Assembly (NCBI GenBank): GCA_022592445.1
Contig: JABYQR010000164.1
Location: forward strand, 33,681 to 97,680
Reading direction: 5' to 3'
Length of the DNA: 64,000 bases
Source of the DNA: Cytidiella melzeri
Lineage: Eukaryota > Basidiomycota > Agaricomycetes > Polyporales > Irpicaceae
The translations under genes and the position numbers were made by a program. Shown here piece by piece: positions 45,126-56,891 of this stretch (the first letter of the stretch is position 1; the number at the start of each line of letters is the position of its first letter). The notes beneath the pieces are model-generated. The model did no database searches and was not told where the DNA came from. It saw only the letters and a program-made list of their open reading frames with translations.

Positions 45126-46441
45126 TAGGCAAAGGCCAGCAATGGCTCGCCCTTTTCAAACGCATGGCGAACACGAAAAGAGGCGTCTCGGCGGTGATGG
45201 CTCAGAAACTGTACCTAGCGATGGCCATACCAAACAGGCTGTACGCTGCAGACGTTTTCATTACTCCACCAGTCACGGGCTCCAGTCGACAATATGCAAG
45301 AGGTTCCCTAGGCCACATCAAGAGATTCGAGCAAGTACAACGGCAGGCAGCCATACTGATCACTGGTGCAATGCGCACGACGGCTACGGACGTGATGGAA
45401 GTGCACGCAAACCTGCTGCCAATGCGCATGACCATAGACAAAATCTGTCACAGAGCTGTGCTACGTATCTGCACTCTCACAGACTCACACCCACTCACAA
45501 AGCTGATCACACAGGCACGCTGCTCATACGTTAGAAAACACCGCTCCCCCATCCACAAGCTCCTCCATTGCTACCAACTCGACCCAAGAAGAATAGAAAA
45601 GATAGCCCCAGTCCACTTTCCGCCCAGGTGGCGACCTGCTTTCAGAACGGAGATAAAGGGTGACAAGAAGGAGGGAGAGAAACACAACAAGGCATGGAGA
45701 CAACGAGCTAAGTTTCACATCTACACCGACGGCTCGGATATTGACGGAGGGGTAGGCAAGGCGGCGGTTTTGTACACGGTTGGGAAACGACGAACAACAA
45801 AGAAAACACTCAGGCACCACCTTGGGAGCTCAGACCAGCACACCGTCTACAAGGCGGAATTGGTAGGGATCCTCTTAGGCCTACACTTACTCTACTCCGT
45901 GGGAACTCGTGCGGAGGGACGCGCCTTCATAGCACTGGACAACAAAGCGGCCATCTTGGAGCCAAGGTCGGCGGAGCCAGGCCCAGCCCACTACCTTCTA
46001 GACAAAATACATCGCCTGGCAACAAAGTTGAAAACCAGGAACGCAAACCTCGCGCTCACCATACGCTGGGTACCAGGACATTGCGGAGTTGACAGAAATG
46101 AAGCAGCAGACGAGCAGGCGAAGAAGGCAGCGAGAGAGAGAAGCTCAGACCCAACACGGCTGCCGCGAAAACTGAGACACAACCTTCCACTCAACGCGTC
46201 CAAGCTCAAGCAGCTCAAAGCAGCGGAGCTCAAGGAGGCAGCTCTGGAACGACTCACCACGGCACCCCAGACTACACAAGATCGACCCAAGCTTACCCTC
46301 AGACCTATTCGCCGACCTCATCTCTTCGCTACCCAGGCGTCACGCCGCCCTACTCTTCCAACTATGCACTGGTCACGTGCCTCTACACAAACACCTTCAT
46401 CAAATCGGAAAAGTGAACTTGCCTCTGTGTCCAGCCTGTGA
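45098..46441 (+). pseudogene. LINE RNase H domain and C-terminus
   Basis: The frame-shifted continuation. RNase H residues are visible in order: YTDGSDIDGGVG (D), TVYKAELVGI (E), FIALDNKAAI (D) and WVPGHCGVDRNEAADEQA (D). Another frame change near 46320 separates the final zinc-like segment (CPACEMDQETVKHFLLRC), which continues to about 46712. Confidence 0.8.
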
Positions 46442-47090
46442 AATGGATCAAGAGACGGTGAAGCATTTCCTCTTGCGATGCCCGGCTTTTGAGAGACACA
46501 GGGATTCACTCACGTACAAGCTAGGCCGACCAGCCAGATTAATACCGAACCTCCTGAGCAACAGTAGGACGTTACGCCCCCTCTTCTGCTACATCCACGC
46601 CACCAGAAGTTCCGCACGGAACTTAGGAAGCCTGACTCTACCAAAGGAGGCATTGGAGAAGAAAGGAAAGAATGGCCGGCAGGGGGCGAGAGGGAACGAG
46701 ACAGGTGGATAAGAGGAAAAAAGGAACAAGGAGAAAAGATGGAGGAATAAAGAGAAGTACAAATCACAACAGAACTAGCGCAGAGCTGACTCCAAGGCAG
46801 ACAGGGACGCTAGAGTAGAAAAGCAATCACGCAAACCCCCACAACCGCACTACATGCTCAGGCAAACTTACACTCCCCCCACCTATTCCCTCTTTTGCAT
46901 GCACAGCCGGATGCTCAGAGACTAGGGGAGTTTCAACAGGGGGCGGAGGACCGCAACCTGGCTTCCTACTACCGCAAGAGGCACAGCCCAGGGGACCATC
47001 GTCCACCGTAAAGGGTAGTAGGTTTAGAACCTAGTCTCTCCCGTTAAGTCGGCGGAGCCTCTCTAGCCATCGGACGCACTTTTCTCGTTT

Positions 47091-47879
47091 TGCTTTCTTT
47101 CTTCACTTTGAAACTACACACTCACAATATTATAGATAAACCTCCATCACACGTTTTGGGTGCAAACCCTGGCACGTTTTGATCATGATCGCTTCACAGT
47201 CAGTAGAACGAGTAGAGATAGTAGCACGGATGTATTTTGTCTACCATAGGGCAACGCCCTTGAGGACAATAAACAAGGACGAAAAAAAAACCCAAGGAAT
47301 TGTATAAAACTATGGCCATGGTGGACACATTTCCGGCTGACGGATCAAGAAGAAGACAGTGGTTGTGGTTACTGTCCCATCCAGAGTAGGAAGACAAGGT
47401 GCTCCAAGAGTTACAGTCTGCAAAGGCTTGCGGCCAGGGCAGGTCCCGGGTGTCAGGGTGGTTATGTAGGTAATCTGGTTTTTGGGCATGGATTCTCCTA
47501 GGATACTTCATGAGATGGCCATAACAATAGGTACCACTTTGATCTTGTATTTCTCATTCAATCTATATATTACAAATAAAAGATAGTATTATTACAACTA
47601 CCATCGCCCACAACAATATTAGTGTCTAATATAGTAATTCCCTGCCACTTCTTATTTTTCCCCTCTTGCTGTGTCCGCTCCAACGCACTTCTTGGCATTG
47701 TCTCACTTCGTGCCATCACCTCCAATTATTCTTGCCATCACCTCCCTTTATCTCCTCCGCTTTCATTCTGATAACACGCCTTGAATGCCCATAACAGCTG
47801 TAATTGTATTCACCTTGCCAACTTCACAACATCAACAACCTATCGTAAACCAAGATGGCTGGGTCCAACAACTCAGTCA
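47091..47879. other. Region without supported genes
   Basis: 0.8 kb of AT-rich sequence between the LINE and the KDZ element. A 103-codon minus frame (47200-47511) has no family resemblance. Confidence 0.4.
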
Positions 47880-48016
47880 GGGGTTAGTAGCCTCTAACGC
47901 CCCTACCCCATTGTTGTTGCACAATGACGGACAACATCTGCGGTCGGATTGAGTGAGACAGCTTAAGTGTTATGTAACTCTCTGGCCGCTCGGTCTCACG
48001 CCTTCCCACAGACATG
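47880..48016 (+). repeat. Left terminal inverted repeat of KDZ element
   Basis: Pairs with 53681-53841. The inner part (GATTGAGTGAGACAGCTTAA to CCCACAGACATG) is tandemly repeated once more at 48017-48088, giving a duplicated subterminal block on this side only. Confidence 0.78.
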
Positions 48017-48088
48017 TCGAATGAGTGAGACAGCTTAAGTGTTATGTAACTCTGTGGCTGCTCAGTCTCACGCCTTCCCACAACAACA
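48017..48088 (+). repeat. Second copy of the subterminal block
   Basis: A ~72-bp direct repeat of 47948-48016 (GAGTGAGACAGCTTAAGTGT, CTCACGCCTTCCCACA) with a few substitutions. Confidence 0.75.
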
Positions 48089-48270
48089 TGTTGTACAAAG
48101 AACAGGGAGGATAAAGGGCAGATGCTCGCTTCATTACATACAGAGTCTACACACAATTCTGAGGCAATGCAAGCAATCTCGGCTGTTAGTCTAAGTCCAT
48201 GTTGTTTGAGTGGCCAATGTATGGGCATTTGGCAGTGATCTAGCTAAGGTAAACACACGACATGCTTCTG

Positions 48271-51200
48271 CTAAAGAGTGGTACATACCGCTGTTGGTGC
48301 GAGCTTTGCAAACTCATCACGGCAATACTGTAATAATCGCTGATAATTGAAGGCCTGTCTGTTGACAATGGGAATTAAGTAGTCATAGCTATGGAGTACA
48401 CAAACCTCACCTCCGAGCGTATGCAGCTGAGCCAATGTTATCACCCTGTCTTGTCTCTGCCCGACGCTGCCACAAATCAGCATTGAATTCAAGGACCATA
48501 CCGCTTGTTGCATTTCCATAGTCACAACCTCCTTCTCCTCAGCCCACCGCTCAGCAGTCGCTCTCGTTCTGCACCAGTGCACACGTAGGTCTAGAGAGGT
48601 AGGGCTTAGAGACAATAAGCAGAAACACTTGAATTCGTGACTAACTCTCAATCATATGATCCTTCACGGCTTCGCTAAAGTCATTGTTGACGAAGGAAAG
48701 GCTTCCCCAAATCCATGACTGTGCCAGCTTTCTACTATCTCCCAAACGCCGGTCTTGCTCGTGCACCACAAATGCCTTGAGATGAGCATTTTTGAGGGGC
48801 CGATACACGTTGTCAGACTCTGCCATACCCAAAGAAATCATTGCCACTCGTGCCCGACGGTAGACATTTGCGGCAGCATACACTGCAGATCGAAGGCGCT
48901 GTGCGGGTGCGCGGCTACGAAGCTTGGTTTGCTGAGTGGTAGACTTCTTCAGATGCCGGTGAAGCCCATACGTTGAGGCCAGGTAGGCTCGGACTTGGTC
49001 AAGAGCATCATCGGCGTCAGCCCGCCGCATTGCAATCTCAAGCTCGACTGCCTCCTTCATAGCTGGGTGAGCTCTGATATCTTCAGGATACGATGATGGA
49101 AGGTGAATTCTGATTGTTTGCAAGTCGTCTAAAACCTTCCGGCCCAGTTTTGTCCCCTGCTGCTTCACAGTCTGACCTGCATCTACCACTTGCACTTTGC
49201 GCTTTCTGGAGCCTGAGTCCCTGCTCGGTAAGACCAAATCGTCTTCATCATTGCTATCGCCCTAGACAAACAAATATCAGTATGTACACATGTGTCAAAG
49301 AGACCAGGATATTACCTCGTCATCCCAAGTCTCATTTACGGCAAGACCTTCTCTGTCATTGACTATTCTCCGTACAGATGAGCGACGGGTGTCTGATAGG
49401 CTGTCCATAGCAGTGGCAACAAAGATCCCCAGCGACAACCGAGCTTTCTCCTCCCATACAACAACTCGATTCAAGATACCCTCCTGAATTTCCTTAACTT
49501 TCTCATCTGGAAGACTGCTGGATTTACGAGTAAGTTGTAGGGCAAGGATTGATCTGCTGGATAATCAGCCTTGGTGCATGCAAAGTACCAACCTCAGCTC
49601 CTGAAGCTCTATGCCCTCACGTATAATGTCGTACATGCCTACGCCGTCAGGTACCCCAACCGCGGCGCGTTTCTGAAGTGACTCAAGGATCTCTTTGTGA
49701 GTAGCAGCTGGAACAATGGTAAGTAAAGAGAGACAAATCACGGCTGGAGAATAGTCTAACCTTTTGTCTTTGCTGGCTCATACGGTGAATACAAATCCTT
49801 GGGCTTCCGAGATGTGCGTCTTGTGTCTGAGGAAGGCAGGCCAACACGTATCAGGTGCTGCTCCCACTCGACCTTCTTAGCCTCCCACTCATCCAAAATG
49901 TTTGCCGGCAGGCCAGACAAATTGATCTCTACGCTGAGTTCCTCCAAGCCTAACGCACTTTCACTCTCATACTTGCTTGCTTCAGAGTACTTCTTGACCA
50001 GACAACGCACTTCAAACATTTGAGCAACCATACATCTCTGCTGACAAAGTACGTACCTATGCCATATGTCCTGCGCCAGTTCATGTCGTCGTGGAAAAAA
50101 TTGATGGTGTCGTGGCGATGACCAGCACTCATTTCCCGAGTGCGGAGTGCTAGGGATGTTGTTGAAGCCCATATGCGCTCAGGTGCCTCTCCATCAGTTT
50201 GGCCAGCACCTGGTAAGTAGTGAAATGAGTATGAGAGACGGCAGTCTTGCTTGTGGGCAGGCTCATGAAACTTTCCAACTGCAGCACGAGTAGCAGGAAA
50301 ACGGAAGTCCTTGATAGACGCGAGGGCAGACATCCGCTCCTTGAAAAACTTCTCTTGAATTGCTGCCAGTCGCTCCCAGAAATGTATACGGTACTGGCAA
50401 TTGATGTCGTACGCGGATATGTGAAGTCTTAGTCGCATCCAGCGCTGCAGCCCGGAAAGCATCAAAAAATCGACTGCTGCCCAGCTACAGACTGTCAGAA
50501 TTCAAGCTGTTAAGAGACGTGATTCGGACTCACGTCTCACCCAGCTTCAGGTCCACCCCCCCACCTGGTAAAACAAACATGTGTCGCGCACAAGACAGCC
50601 CAACCAGACCTGAGACAGAACCCCAATGGCCGTAGTAGCCCATCGCTCCAAACTTGTTGCAACTGGAAGCCTGAGGGGAGCAAGGGCATGAATGAGCAGC
50701 TCATAGGCACGTGTGCGTTACATCCGCACTATGAAACACAGACCTGACTTTTGGGTGGGAGCATCAATGCAAAGTAAGTCTTGGCATCGTTTTCGTTGGC
50801 GAAATAACCAGCGCCAAGGGTAAGGGGGAAGTCTCTGTTGTCAGACCCTTTGTCTTTCAGGTTTTGGGTAAAATTGCCATCTACCGCATGGTACAGGGCA
50901 TCTAAGTGGCTATACAAATGGTCAGTTGGCCCCCAGTTGAATGAGCAAGGGGATTACGAACAGTTTATGGTCAGGACGTGTGGTCCATTCTGGGGAGATG
51001 TTGATGTCTATGTGAGGACAGGCAGGGCACAGCGTTGCTAAGCTGCCATATCCTAATTCTGGGGATGGCTGAACACCTTTGCGCATACATAATTTGATGA
51101 ATTGATACTCCCGAGTCGCACTCAAGAATTCTCGATAACGATCCTAAAGAAAGGAACTTGGTCAGAGCAGAACATACAAGATATGAATGGACCAACTGAC

Positions 51201-52417
51201 CTTGACGGTGTGTGGCAGCACACCATCCGTTTGACGAACAAGGCACGTAAGAAAGTCTTGGGCGGTTACATTGCCTTGTGTCGAAAGCCTTCAAAAGCTG
51301 TCCAAAATGTCGAGAGAGAAGACGGTCATGACCTTTTTCCAGGTTGCAGGCCAAAGCCCCGCGTCCAGAAGCTGGGTATAATCTGCCCGGGGAACTTGAC
51401 CGTTTTCGCAGCATCTGCAGAACCTGACCATAGCTTGCTGAACTCCGCAAAGGTTTACAACACATATGTCTCGCGCAACATTGACAGTGCTCGCACAGGG
51501 AGTACCTCCGTGATCCCCCAAGTGAATAATCATCCCAAGATCCGCCAGCGTAGTGCGAGTCCAACACTCTCGCTCTGACACCCACTCCTCAATGATGTGC
51601 AGAGGATTCCCTTTGTGCGTGTCAACCATGCACCGTTTGCAGCAAACGTGACCACCCCAGCACTCCTTGCAGCAATACACACCCCTAGGTGTGGAAGCGT
51701 TACAAACGGTGCAAAGCATTGCTGACTTGATGGGACCAGCATGGCGACCGAAGAGAGCTGCTTCAACTTCCAAAGCAAGGCTGAGGAAGTCACTCATTTT
51801 TACCGAAGGTTTCTAGAAATCGTGAGTTGTATTAGCAACATACTGCTGGTATAGCTGCCAAACATACATGCGAGATGCTCTTAGGCTCACTGGCCTCACC
51901 AGTTGATGCGTTGAGGTTGTCTACCTGCTTAGGCTGGCTAAACATCAGCATAAAGAAGGGCAAAGTCAACAGGCCTTACCTCTACGCTCGAAGTTGGGCT
52001 GCTATCTTTGCAATATAGCCTTGTTGTTCCCGTTCTTGCCTTTTTCGACAAGTGCAGACTTTTCAGCTTCATTGCCGAGGCCTGAGCCCCAGCAACAGCT
52101 ATGGTGAGAGGCGGTGCTACTAGTCGACTGGATGCATGTGTGAATGACAGTGTTCCTGACCGTGTATGTTCACGAATAGATATAGAACTGGTGGTCAAAA
52201 TGGAACGTCGATTAACAGAGGTTGTAATTGTTGGCGGTTGAAGATGAGGGAATGCGAGGGAGGAGGCAGGTGAAACAAGTTGCTCCTGCTGTGGCGAAGG
52301 TGTAGAACTTGTAATGAGTTGCTTGTGCTGTGGCGAAGGCATCGAAACCATGATAGAAGGAGGCCTGGATGGAGTTTTGCAGGGCGTCTTGGGTGGGTCT
52401 GCAGGCGGTCCAGACAT
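48271..52417 (-). CDS. KDZ transposase with CxC2-type cysteine cluster
   Basis: A multi-exon gene; exon limits were not all resolved. It starts at ATG 52417 (MSGPPADPPK), with a Ser/Thr/Pro-rich leader. A cysteine cluster of CxC2 type sits around 51500-51720 (CTVCNAS, CCKECWGGHVCCKRC). The KDZ core follows: YHAVDGNF (D near 50881), then the GVDLKLGERWAAVDFLM block, YDINCQYR (D near 50408) and DGEAPERIW (E near 50189). These acidic residues are the expected catalytic set of the superfamily. The C-terminal ~500 residues are helical and charged. I saw no internal stop that splicing could not explain, so the gene may be intact. It would cut and move the element from its inverted repeats. Confidence 0.83.
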
Positions 52418-52799
52418 CTTGGTAGCTGAAAATCATGTGTAATGCCAGTCCAAAGCAGTGGAAGGTCAGTAGGTGAGGGAAAGGTCAAGGTCAGCGACCT
52501 ACAGAACACTCACCTCCTACGAGTTGCACAAGATGGAGGAGCTCAGCGACACAGTCGCACAGATTTGCACAACGACTCTGGCAACACAGTCGCACAAGAC
52601 ACCGATGTGTTGAGACGCCACAGGCAATCCCAGAGACGTCCTGGCTTGAGACAACGGAGGACGCAAGACAGCGAGGAGAAGGCAAAGACCAGTGAGCTGA
52701 GAGCGAGGGCAAAGAGTCACAGACGACTCTCTGAGTCTGCGTAAGTCCAAGCGCCCATCACATGATCATCGCGATCACCTGACAGTAGTGTTGGAGTTC

Positions 52800-53400
52800 G
52801 CGTCCAACCTCGCCCTTGCCCTCATCCTTGCCCCCCCCCCGTTCTCTCGCTTTCGCCCTTCTCTCGCCCTTGCCCTTCTCTTGCCCTTGTTTGGACGCTG
52901 TAGCCGTTGTCCTCGCCCTTGTCGCCCTCGTTTGCGCCCTCGTCGTTGCCCTCGTCATTGCCCTCCTCGCCGTCCTCTTGTTCCCCCCCTTCTCTCGCCC
53001 TCGTCTTGACGCTGTAGCCGTCGCCCTCGCCCTTGTCGCTCTCGTTTGCCCCCTTGTTGTTGCCCTCGTCATCGCCCTCCTCGCTGTCCTCTCATTGCCC
53101 TCGTCGTTGCGCCGTCCTCGCCCTCCTCGCTGTCCTCTCATTGCCCTCGTTGTTGCGCCCGTCCTCGCCCTCGTCATTGCCCTCGGTTTGGCCCTCCTCA
53201 CTGCCCTTGTTGTTGTTCCCGTCCTCGCCCTTGTCACCCTCGTTTTGGCCCTCCTCGCCGCCCTCCTCGTCATCCTCCTCGCCGCCCTCGTTGTTGCCCC
53301 CTTTCTCGCCGTCGTCGCCCTCGTTTCTCGACGTTGCCCTTGCCCTCTCCCACTCTCCCTCGTCCTCGCCCTTGTTGCCGCCCTCGTTGCCACTCATCCT
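52800..53400. repeat. GC-rich minisatellite inside the KDZ element
   Basis: A ~600-bp array of variants on CTCGCCCTTGTCGCCCTCGT, with 6- and 9-bp sub-units (CGCCCTCGTTGC). The period is a multiple of three, so several frames on both strands stay open for hundreds of codons. Those frames encode only Leu/Val/Ala, Arg/Thr/Ala or Gly/Glu/Asn runs and are not treated as genes. Confidence 0.85.
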
Positions 53401-53410
53401 TCAGTACACG

Positions 53411-53490
53411 CTTGTGGCGTGGTACGGACTCGATACGCCTGTGGCGTAGTCACAAACCGCATCGAGCAGTCTGTCGACACTCGTTCGCTG
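53411..53490 (+). repeat. Left arm of inverted repeat bracketing four genes
   Basis: Matches the reverse complement of 61764-61846 at roughly 80-85%. The core is identical over CAAACCGCATCGAGCAGTCT, with GACACTCGTT on one side and CGCCTGTGGCGT on the other. It lies inside the right end of the KDZ element and 430 bp upstream of the dioxygenase gene. Confidence 0.75.
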
Positions 53491-53680
53491 GCTGGACGCA
53501 AGGGAAGTCTTGTGAGGTAGGATTGGGATAGGATTGGGCAGATTTTGGACCCCAGGTACGTCGCCCCTTCATCTTCAGCCCTTGCCACGCTTTACCTAGC
53601 CACGCAGCTGAGCCCAGTTGCACCCACTTGAATGGTAAGTTGCATCAGTTATCTTTCTCCTCTCCCTTTCTCCGCACAAC

Positions 53681-53841
53681 ATGTCTGTGGGAGGGTGCGA
53701 GAACGAGCGGCCGCAGAGTTACACAACACTTAAGCCGTCTCACTCAATCCGACCGCAGATGTGCCTGTTATCATTTATTACAACAATGAGGTGGGAGTGT
53801 TGGCGGGTACGGAGTTACATAGCACCTCACCCGCTAGCCCC
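53681..53841 (-). repeat. Right terminal inverted repeat of KDZ element
   Basis: Reverse-complement partner of 47880-48016. Contains CATGTCTGTGGGAGGGTGCG, then CAACACTTAAGCCGTCTCAC. Confidence 0.78.
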
Positions 53842-53920
53842 CAAACGACTTGTCCATAGCTGCATTGCGCCCACCAACTTCCTGAAAATGAACCTCAGCT
53901 GACTCTGTTCGTTTTTTTAG

Positions 53921-55566
53921 ATGGATTTCAACGACTTTGTTCGTGTGGGTGTTGATATTGACGTCGAAGATTTTTTAGCGGCAGCGTTGCAGGCTTCGGA
54001 CGTCCGCTCTTTGGAGGATGCCGAGGACAACGAGGGTTTGGATCTTGTGTACTCACCGCATCATGTTCCCCTCACCCCTCTGTTTGCCTCACCTGATTCT
54101 ATGCGCCCCCCCACCCCTACACCAGAGGAGGACCTGCGTTACACTCTCTTTGACGGCCCCCTCACTCCCACCCCTGCACCAGAGGAGGACCTGCTTTACA
54201 CTCTCTTTGACGGCCCCCTCACTCCGCTGCCACCTTCCCCTGCTTCTATGGGCCTCTACGCCTCGCCGTCTCCGATGGACCTGTCTCCGTGTCCACTACC
54301 TTCGCCGTTGCCACCACTGTCTCCATCTCTATTGTTACCGCAGCCATTGCCTCTGCTCTCTCCGCTACTGTCGCCAACACCCTTACCGCAGCTGCCTTCA
54401 ACTTTCTCACCATTGTCGCAACCGCCGCCTGCCTCCTTACAGTCCAAGGCAGACGCGGCAAGAAAACAGCGCTTGAAACATAGCTCCAATAGGCGTAAGT
54501 TTCTGAAACGCCAAGATCCAACTCGGTACAAATTACGGGTCAATGCAAGGATGGAACATGGCAAGGTTGAGACAATACAGGTGAAGAACGACATCAGCAA
54601 GCTTCCCGCATCCAAGCCAGGCTTCGTTGGCTTGACAAGGCCGCTGAGAGACAAGTACCATCCCTTGGAGCACTACATCAATCAGGGCTTTGAAGTTGTG
54701 AAGTGGACAGGACGGTAAGCCATTAATCAACTCACACTGCATCTACTGAGTCATTTGCTAGGAATACGGTAGCTCTGCTAGATAAGAAGGACCGTATGTT
54801 TGCAGCCCTGGTACACCCTCCAAACCGAGATGGCCAGTGGGATCAGGTTGTCCAGGGTTTTCGCCGTATTTTGTGGGCAACGCAACGTAAGTTCCGTTTT
54901 CCGAAGCATGTAGAGAGGCGGGGCAAATTCCACAGCACCACCTCAGGTGTGTCATTTGGTGGTGGGCAGAAGGTATGTGATCCATGCAAGGGTAGATCTG
55001 TTTCTGACTCTACATACAGTGTCCAGGTGAACTGGCTCAAAACAAGCACAATCAACGAGTTCTCGATATGTTTGCTTTGGACCCAAACGTTCGTCGTGTG
55101 GTTGGATTCATCAAGAGTAAGTCTTGTGTACATGTCTGCGCACATATATGCTCACTCATCCTTAGGTGCCTTCGCTTTCTACTTCCCTAAGCACTACATT
55201 TCGTACGCAGAGCTTCGCAAGACACTTCTTGCACGTCACCCAGGGCTCCGATATCCTTTTGATGGTAGCCCCTTTGCTGCACAGTCAACCAACTACGGCA
55301 GGAGAGCAGTGACCTACGAGCATACAGACTGCGCCAACAAAGCGGATGGCATCTGCCCTATATTCTGCTCTGGAGACTTTGACCCAACCAAAGGGGGCCA
55401 TCTGATACTTCGCGAGCTCAATCTTCTCATTGAGTTCCCTCCTGGAGCACTCATTTTTATTCCCTCTGCAATACTATTGCATGGCAACGTTGACATTGCC
55501 CCAGGTGAACAGCAGGAGTCATTTACTCAATTCACTGCCGGTGGCTTGTTTCGCTGGGCGCAGTAG
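53921..55566 (+). CDS. TET/JBP-like 2-oxoglutarate/Fe(II) dioxygenase
   Basis: Four exons: 53921-54714, 54762-54972, 55020-55116 and 55166-55566 (500 aa). Residues 1-180 are a Pro/Leu/Ser-rich region with an exact internal repeat (LYTLFDGPLTP). The C-terminal half is the double-stranded beta-helix of the fungal TET/JBP-like family: STTSGVSFGGGQ, GDFDPTKGGHLILRELNLLI, PPGALIFIPSAILLHGN. Iron ligands H420 and D422 lie in YEHTD, and H473 in LLHGN. The protein ends GGLFRWAQ. These enzymes oxidise methylated bases in DNA or are nuclease-like regulators of it, and in Agaricomycetes the family is known to expand together with KDZ transposons. Here the start lies 80 bp outside the KDZ right terminus. 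The residue expected to bind 2-oxoglutarate near the end appears replaced (GEQQESFTQF). Confidence 0.82.
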
Positions 55567-56315
55567 GAGTTGGAAAACCTGGAACTTCGTTACCTTCATC
55601 TGACCACGAGCTTATGGAGGAGTGAGACAATCGTCGCGACAGTGGGCGGGGAGCGCTCTTTGGAGTGACAGGAGGCTCATTCTTGATCATGACGCCAAAG
55701 ATAGTTTCCTTCTTCACAGGCGTCGTAACAGGTGGGAGCAGACCAACACCAGCAGCAGTAGAGGAGCTGGCAGTGGGAGGTGATAGGGTGGGCTAAGTTC
55801 CGGATTGTCAGCAATATATATGACTTTATACACCTGAGCAAACTTACCTCACGTCGATATTGGCTGGGAGGAGGAGGCTGGGGAGTGCTAGAGGAACAGG
55901 CAGCCCCTTGTTCAGCTTTGAGATATCCTTCAGGCCCTTCTTCGCGCATCCACGCTTCCCAGTCCTTGAGTCGCTGCCTCTCCAAGTCGTCCCGTACATC
56001 ATCTGGGAAGATGACCGTTCCCAATGCAACCACAATACGGCAATCCGGACACTATAATCGAGTAAGAAAAGAGCAAACGGTGTTCAATTTGGCACGTACA
56101 TTCAGAAAAATTGTGCCAAAACAATCAAGCTTCTTGCCCACAGCTATCGTGCCTTTTGCTCCGCAGGGACAGCAACCAGAGATGTCTATGCCTTGCTCAG
56201 GAGCATACTTCAGGGCCTGGTACTCTGTCGATCCCTTCCACAGCGTGCTGCACCGCAAAAGGGGGGCCTCCTTTGGATTACCGCTCCAGTCTCTTGAGCC
56301 AGAGTATTTTCCCAT
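55532..56315 (-). CDS. Unknown small protein with zinc-ribbon-like cysteines
   Basis: Three exons: 56315-56100, 56051-55848 and 55792-55532 (226 aa). The N-terminal part starts MGKYSGSRDWSG and has CCPCG about 35 residues before CPDC, a possible four-cysteine zinc ribbon. The middle is a short charged helix (RDDLERQRLKDWEAWMREEG). The C-terminus is Pro/Ser-rich. I do not recognise the family. Its last 35 coding bases overlap the end of the dioxygenase CDS on the other strand. Lying between the inverted repeats, it is probably part of the mobile unit. Confidence 0.68.
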
Positions 56316-56891
56316 GGTAGGCAAGCAGTACAATGTGGAGAGTAGACAAGCAGATGAGTTGTTGTTGGTAGAATGTAGTGGCTGGCAGGGCAGGATAACG
56401 AGGGTACTGAGGCAAGGCACCGCACTTTATGTATGGTGAGAGAAGTCGCAGTATAAATTCAACTTGCTGCATACTCACCAAAAATGCGTGACACATGATG
56501 CCTGGATACCTCCCAATTTCATCCAAGGCCGTGCAGCTTCGTGTGTTCGGCGTTGAATTCTTGCTTGCTTAGCAATTCTGCTCTTCGAGAAATTTGGTCA
56601 GCCACAAAAACAGCTAGCCAAAAAAATTCTAGTCGATCATACCTTGTCTAAGATTTTGAACGGGAGGCCCCTCGGAACCATGTTGTGCCACTTCAGGTGC
56701 CTGGTTGTAAATGAGTCAAGCTGCTCTGGCGTCAGGTTCAGCACTCATAATCTTAACCAAGTTTGGATTGGTAGTTGAGATTACGATTTCACTGCTAACA
56801 CTACAACTCGATTCAGTCTCACAAATTTCAGAATTTGAAAATGGTATCTAACACACGACTACGCTATTTTTGAGACCTGTGGAGAAAACTG

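Larger units (their letters stand above)
41190..47090 (+). mobile_element. Degenerate non-LTR retrotransposon (LINE; APE, RT, RNase H)
   Basis: About 5.9 kb with the order ORF1 (zinc knuckle), APE endonuclease, reverse transcriptase, RNase H, and a C-terminal zinc motif. The bounds are approximate because no poly-A tail or target duplication was recognised. The second ORF is broken by a stop at the EN/RT join (43473-43475) and by frame changes near 45110 and 46320. The copy therefore cannot encode a continuous polyprotein, although most motifs are still readable, which implies moderate age. Confidence 0.88.
47880..53841. mobile_element. KDZ-superfamily DNA transposon
   Basis: About 6 kb bounded by imperfect inverted repeats. 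The left begins GGGGTTAGTAGCC; the right ends CTAGCCCC. Inner landmarks are shared in reverse complement: CATCTGCGGTCGGATTGAGT, then CTTAAGTGTT, then CCCACAGACATG. It contains one large transposase gene on the minus strand and a minisatellite. No clear target-site duplication was seen. KDZ elements are a hallmark of Agaricomycete genomes. Confidence 0.82.

Noticed and set aside
47200..47511. 103-codon minus-strand frame
   Set aside because: No family resemblance, AT-rich intergenic setting, no splice or promoter support.
52758..53393. Minus-strand 211-codon Arg/Thr/Ala-rich frame
   Set aside because: Same minisatellite artefact; no domain and no start context.
52816..53531. Long plus-strand frames rich in Leu/Val/Ala resembling membrane proteins
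   Set aside because: They are translations of the GC-rich minisatellite; all frames are open because the repeat unit is a multiple of three.
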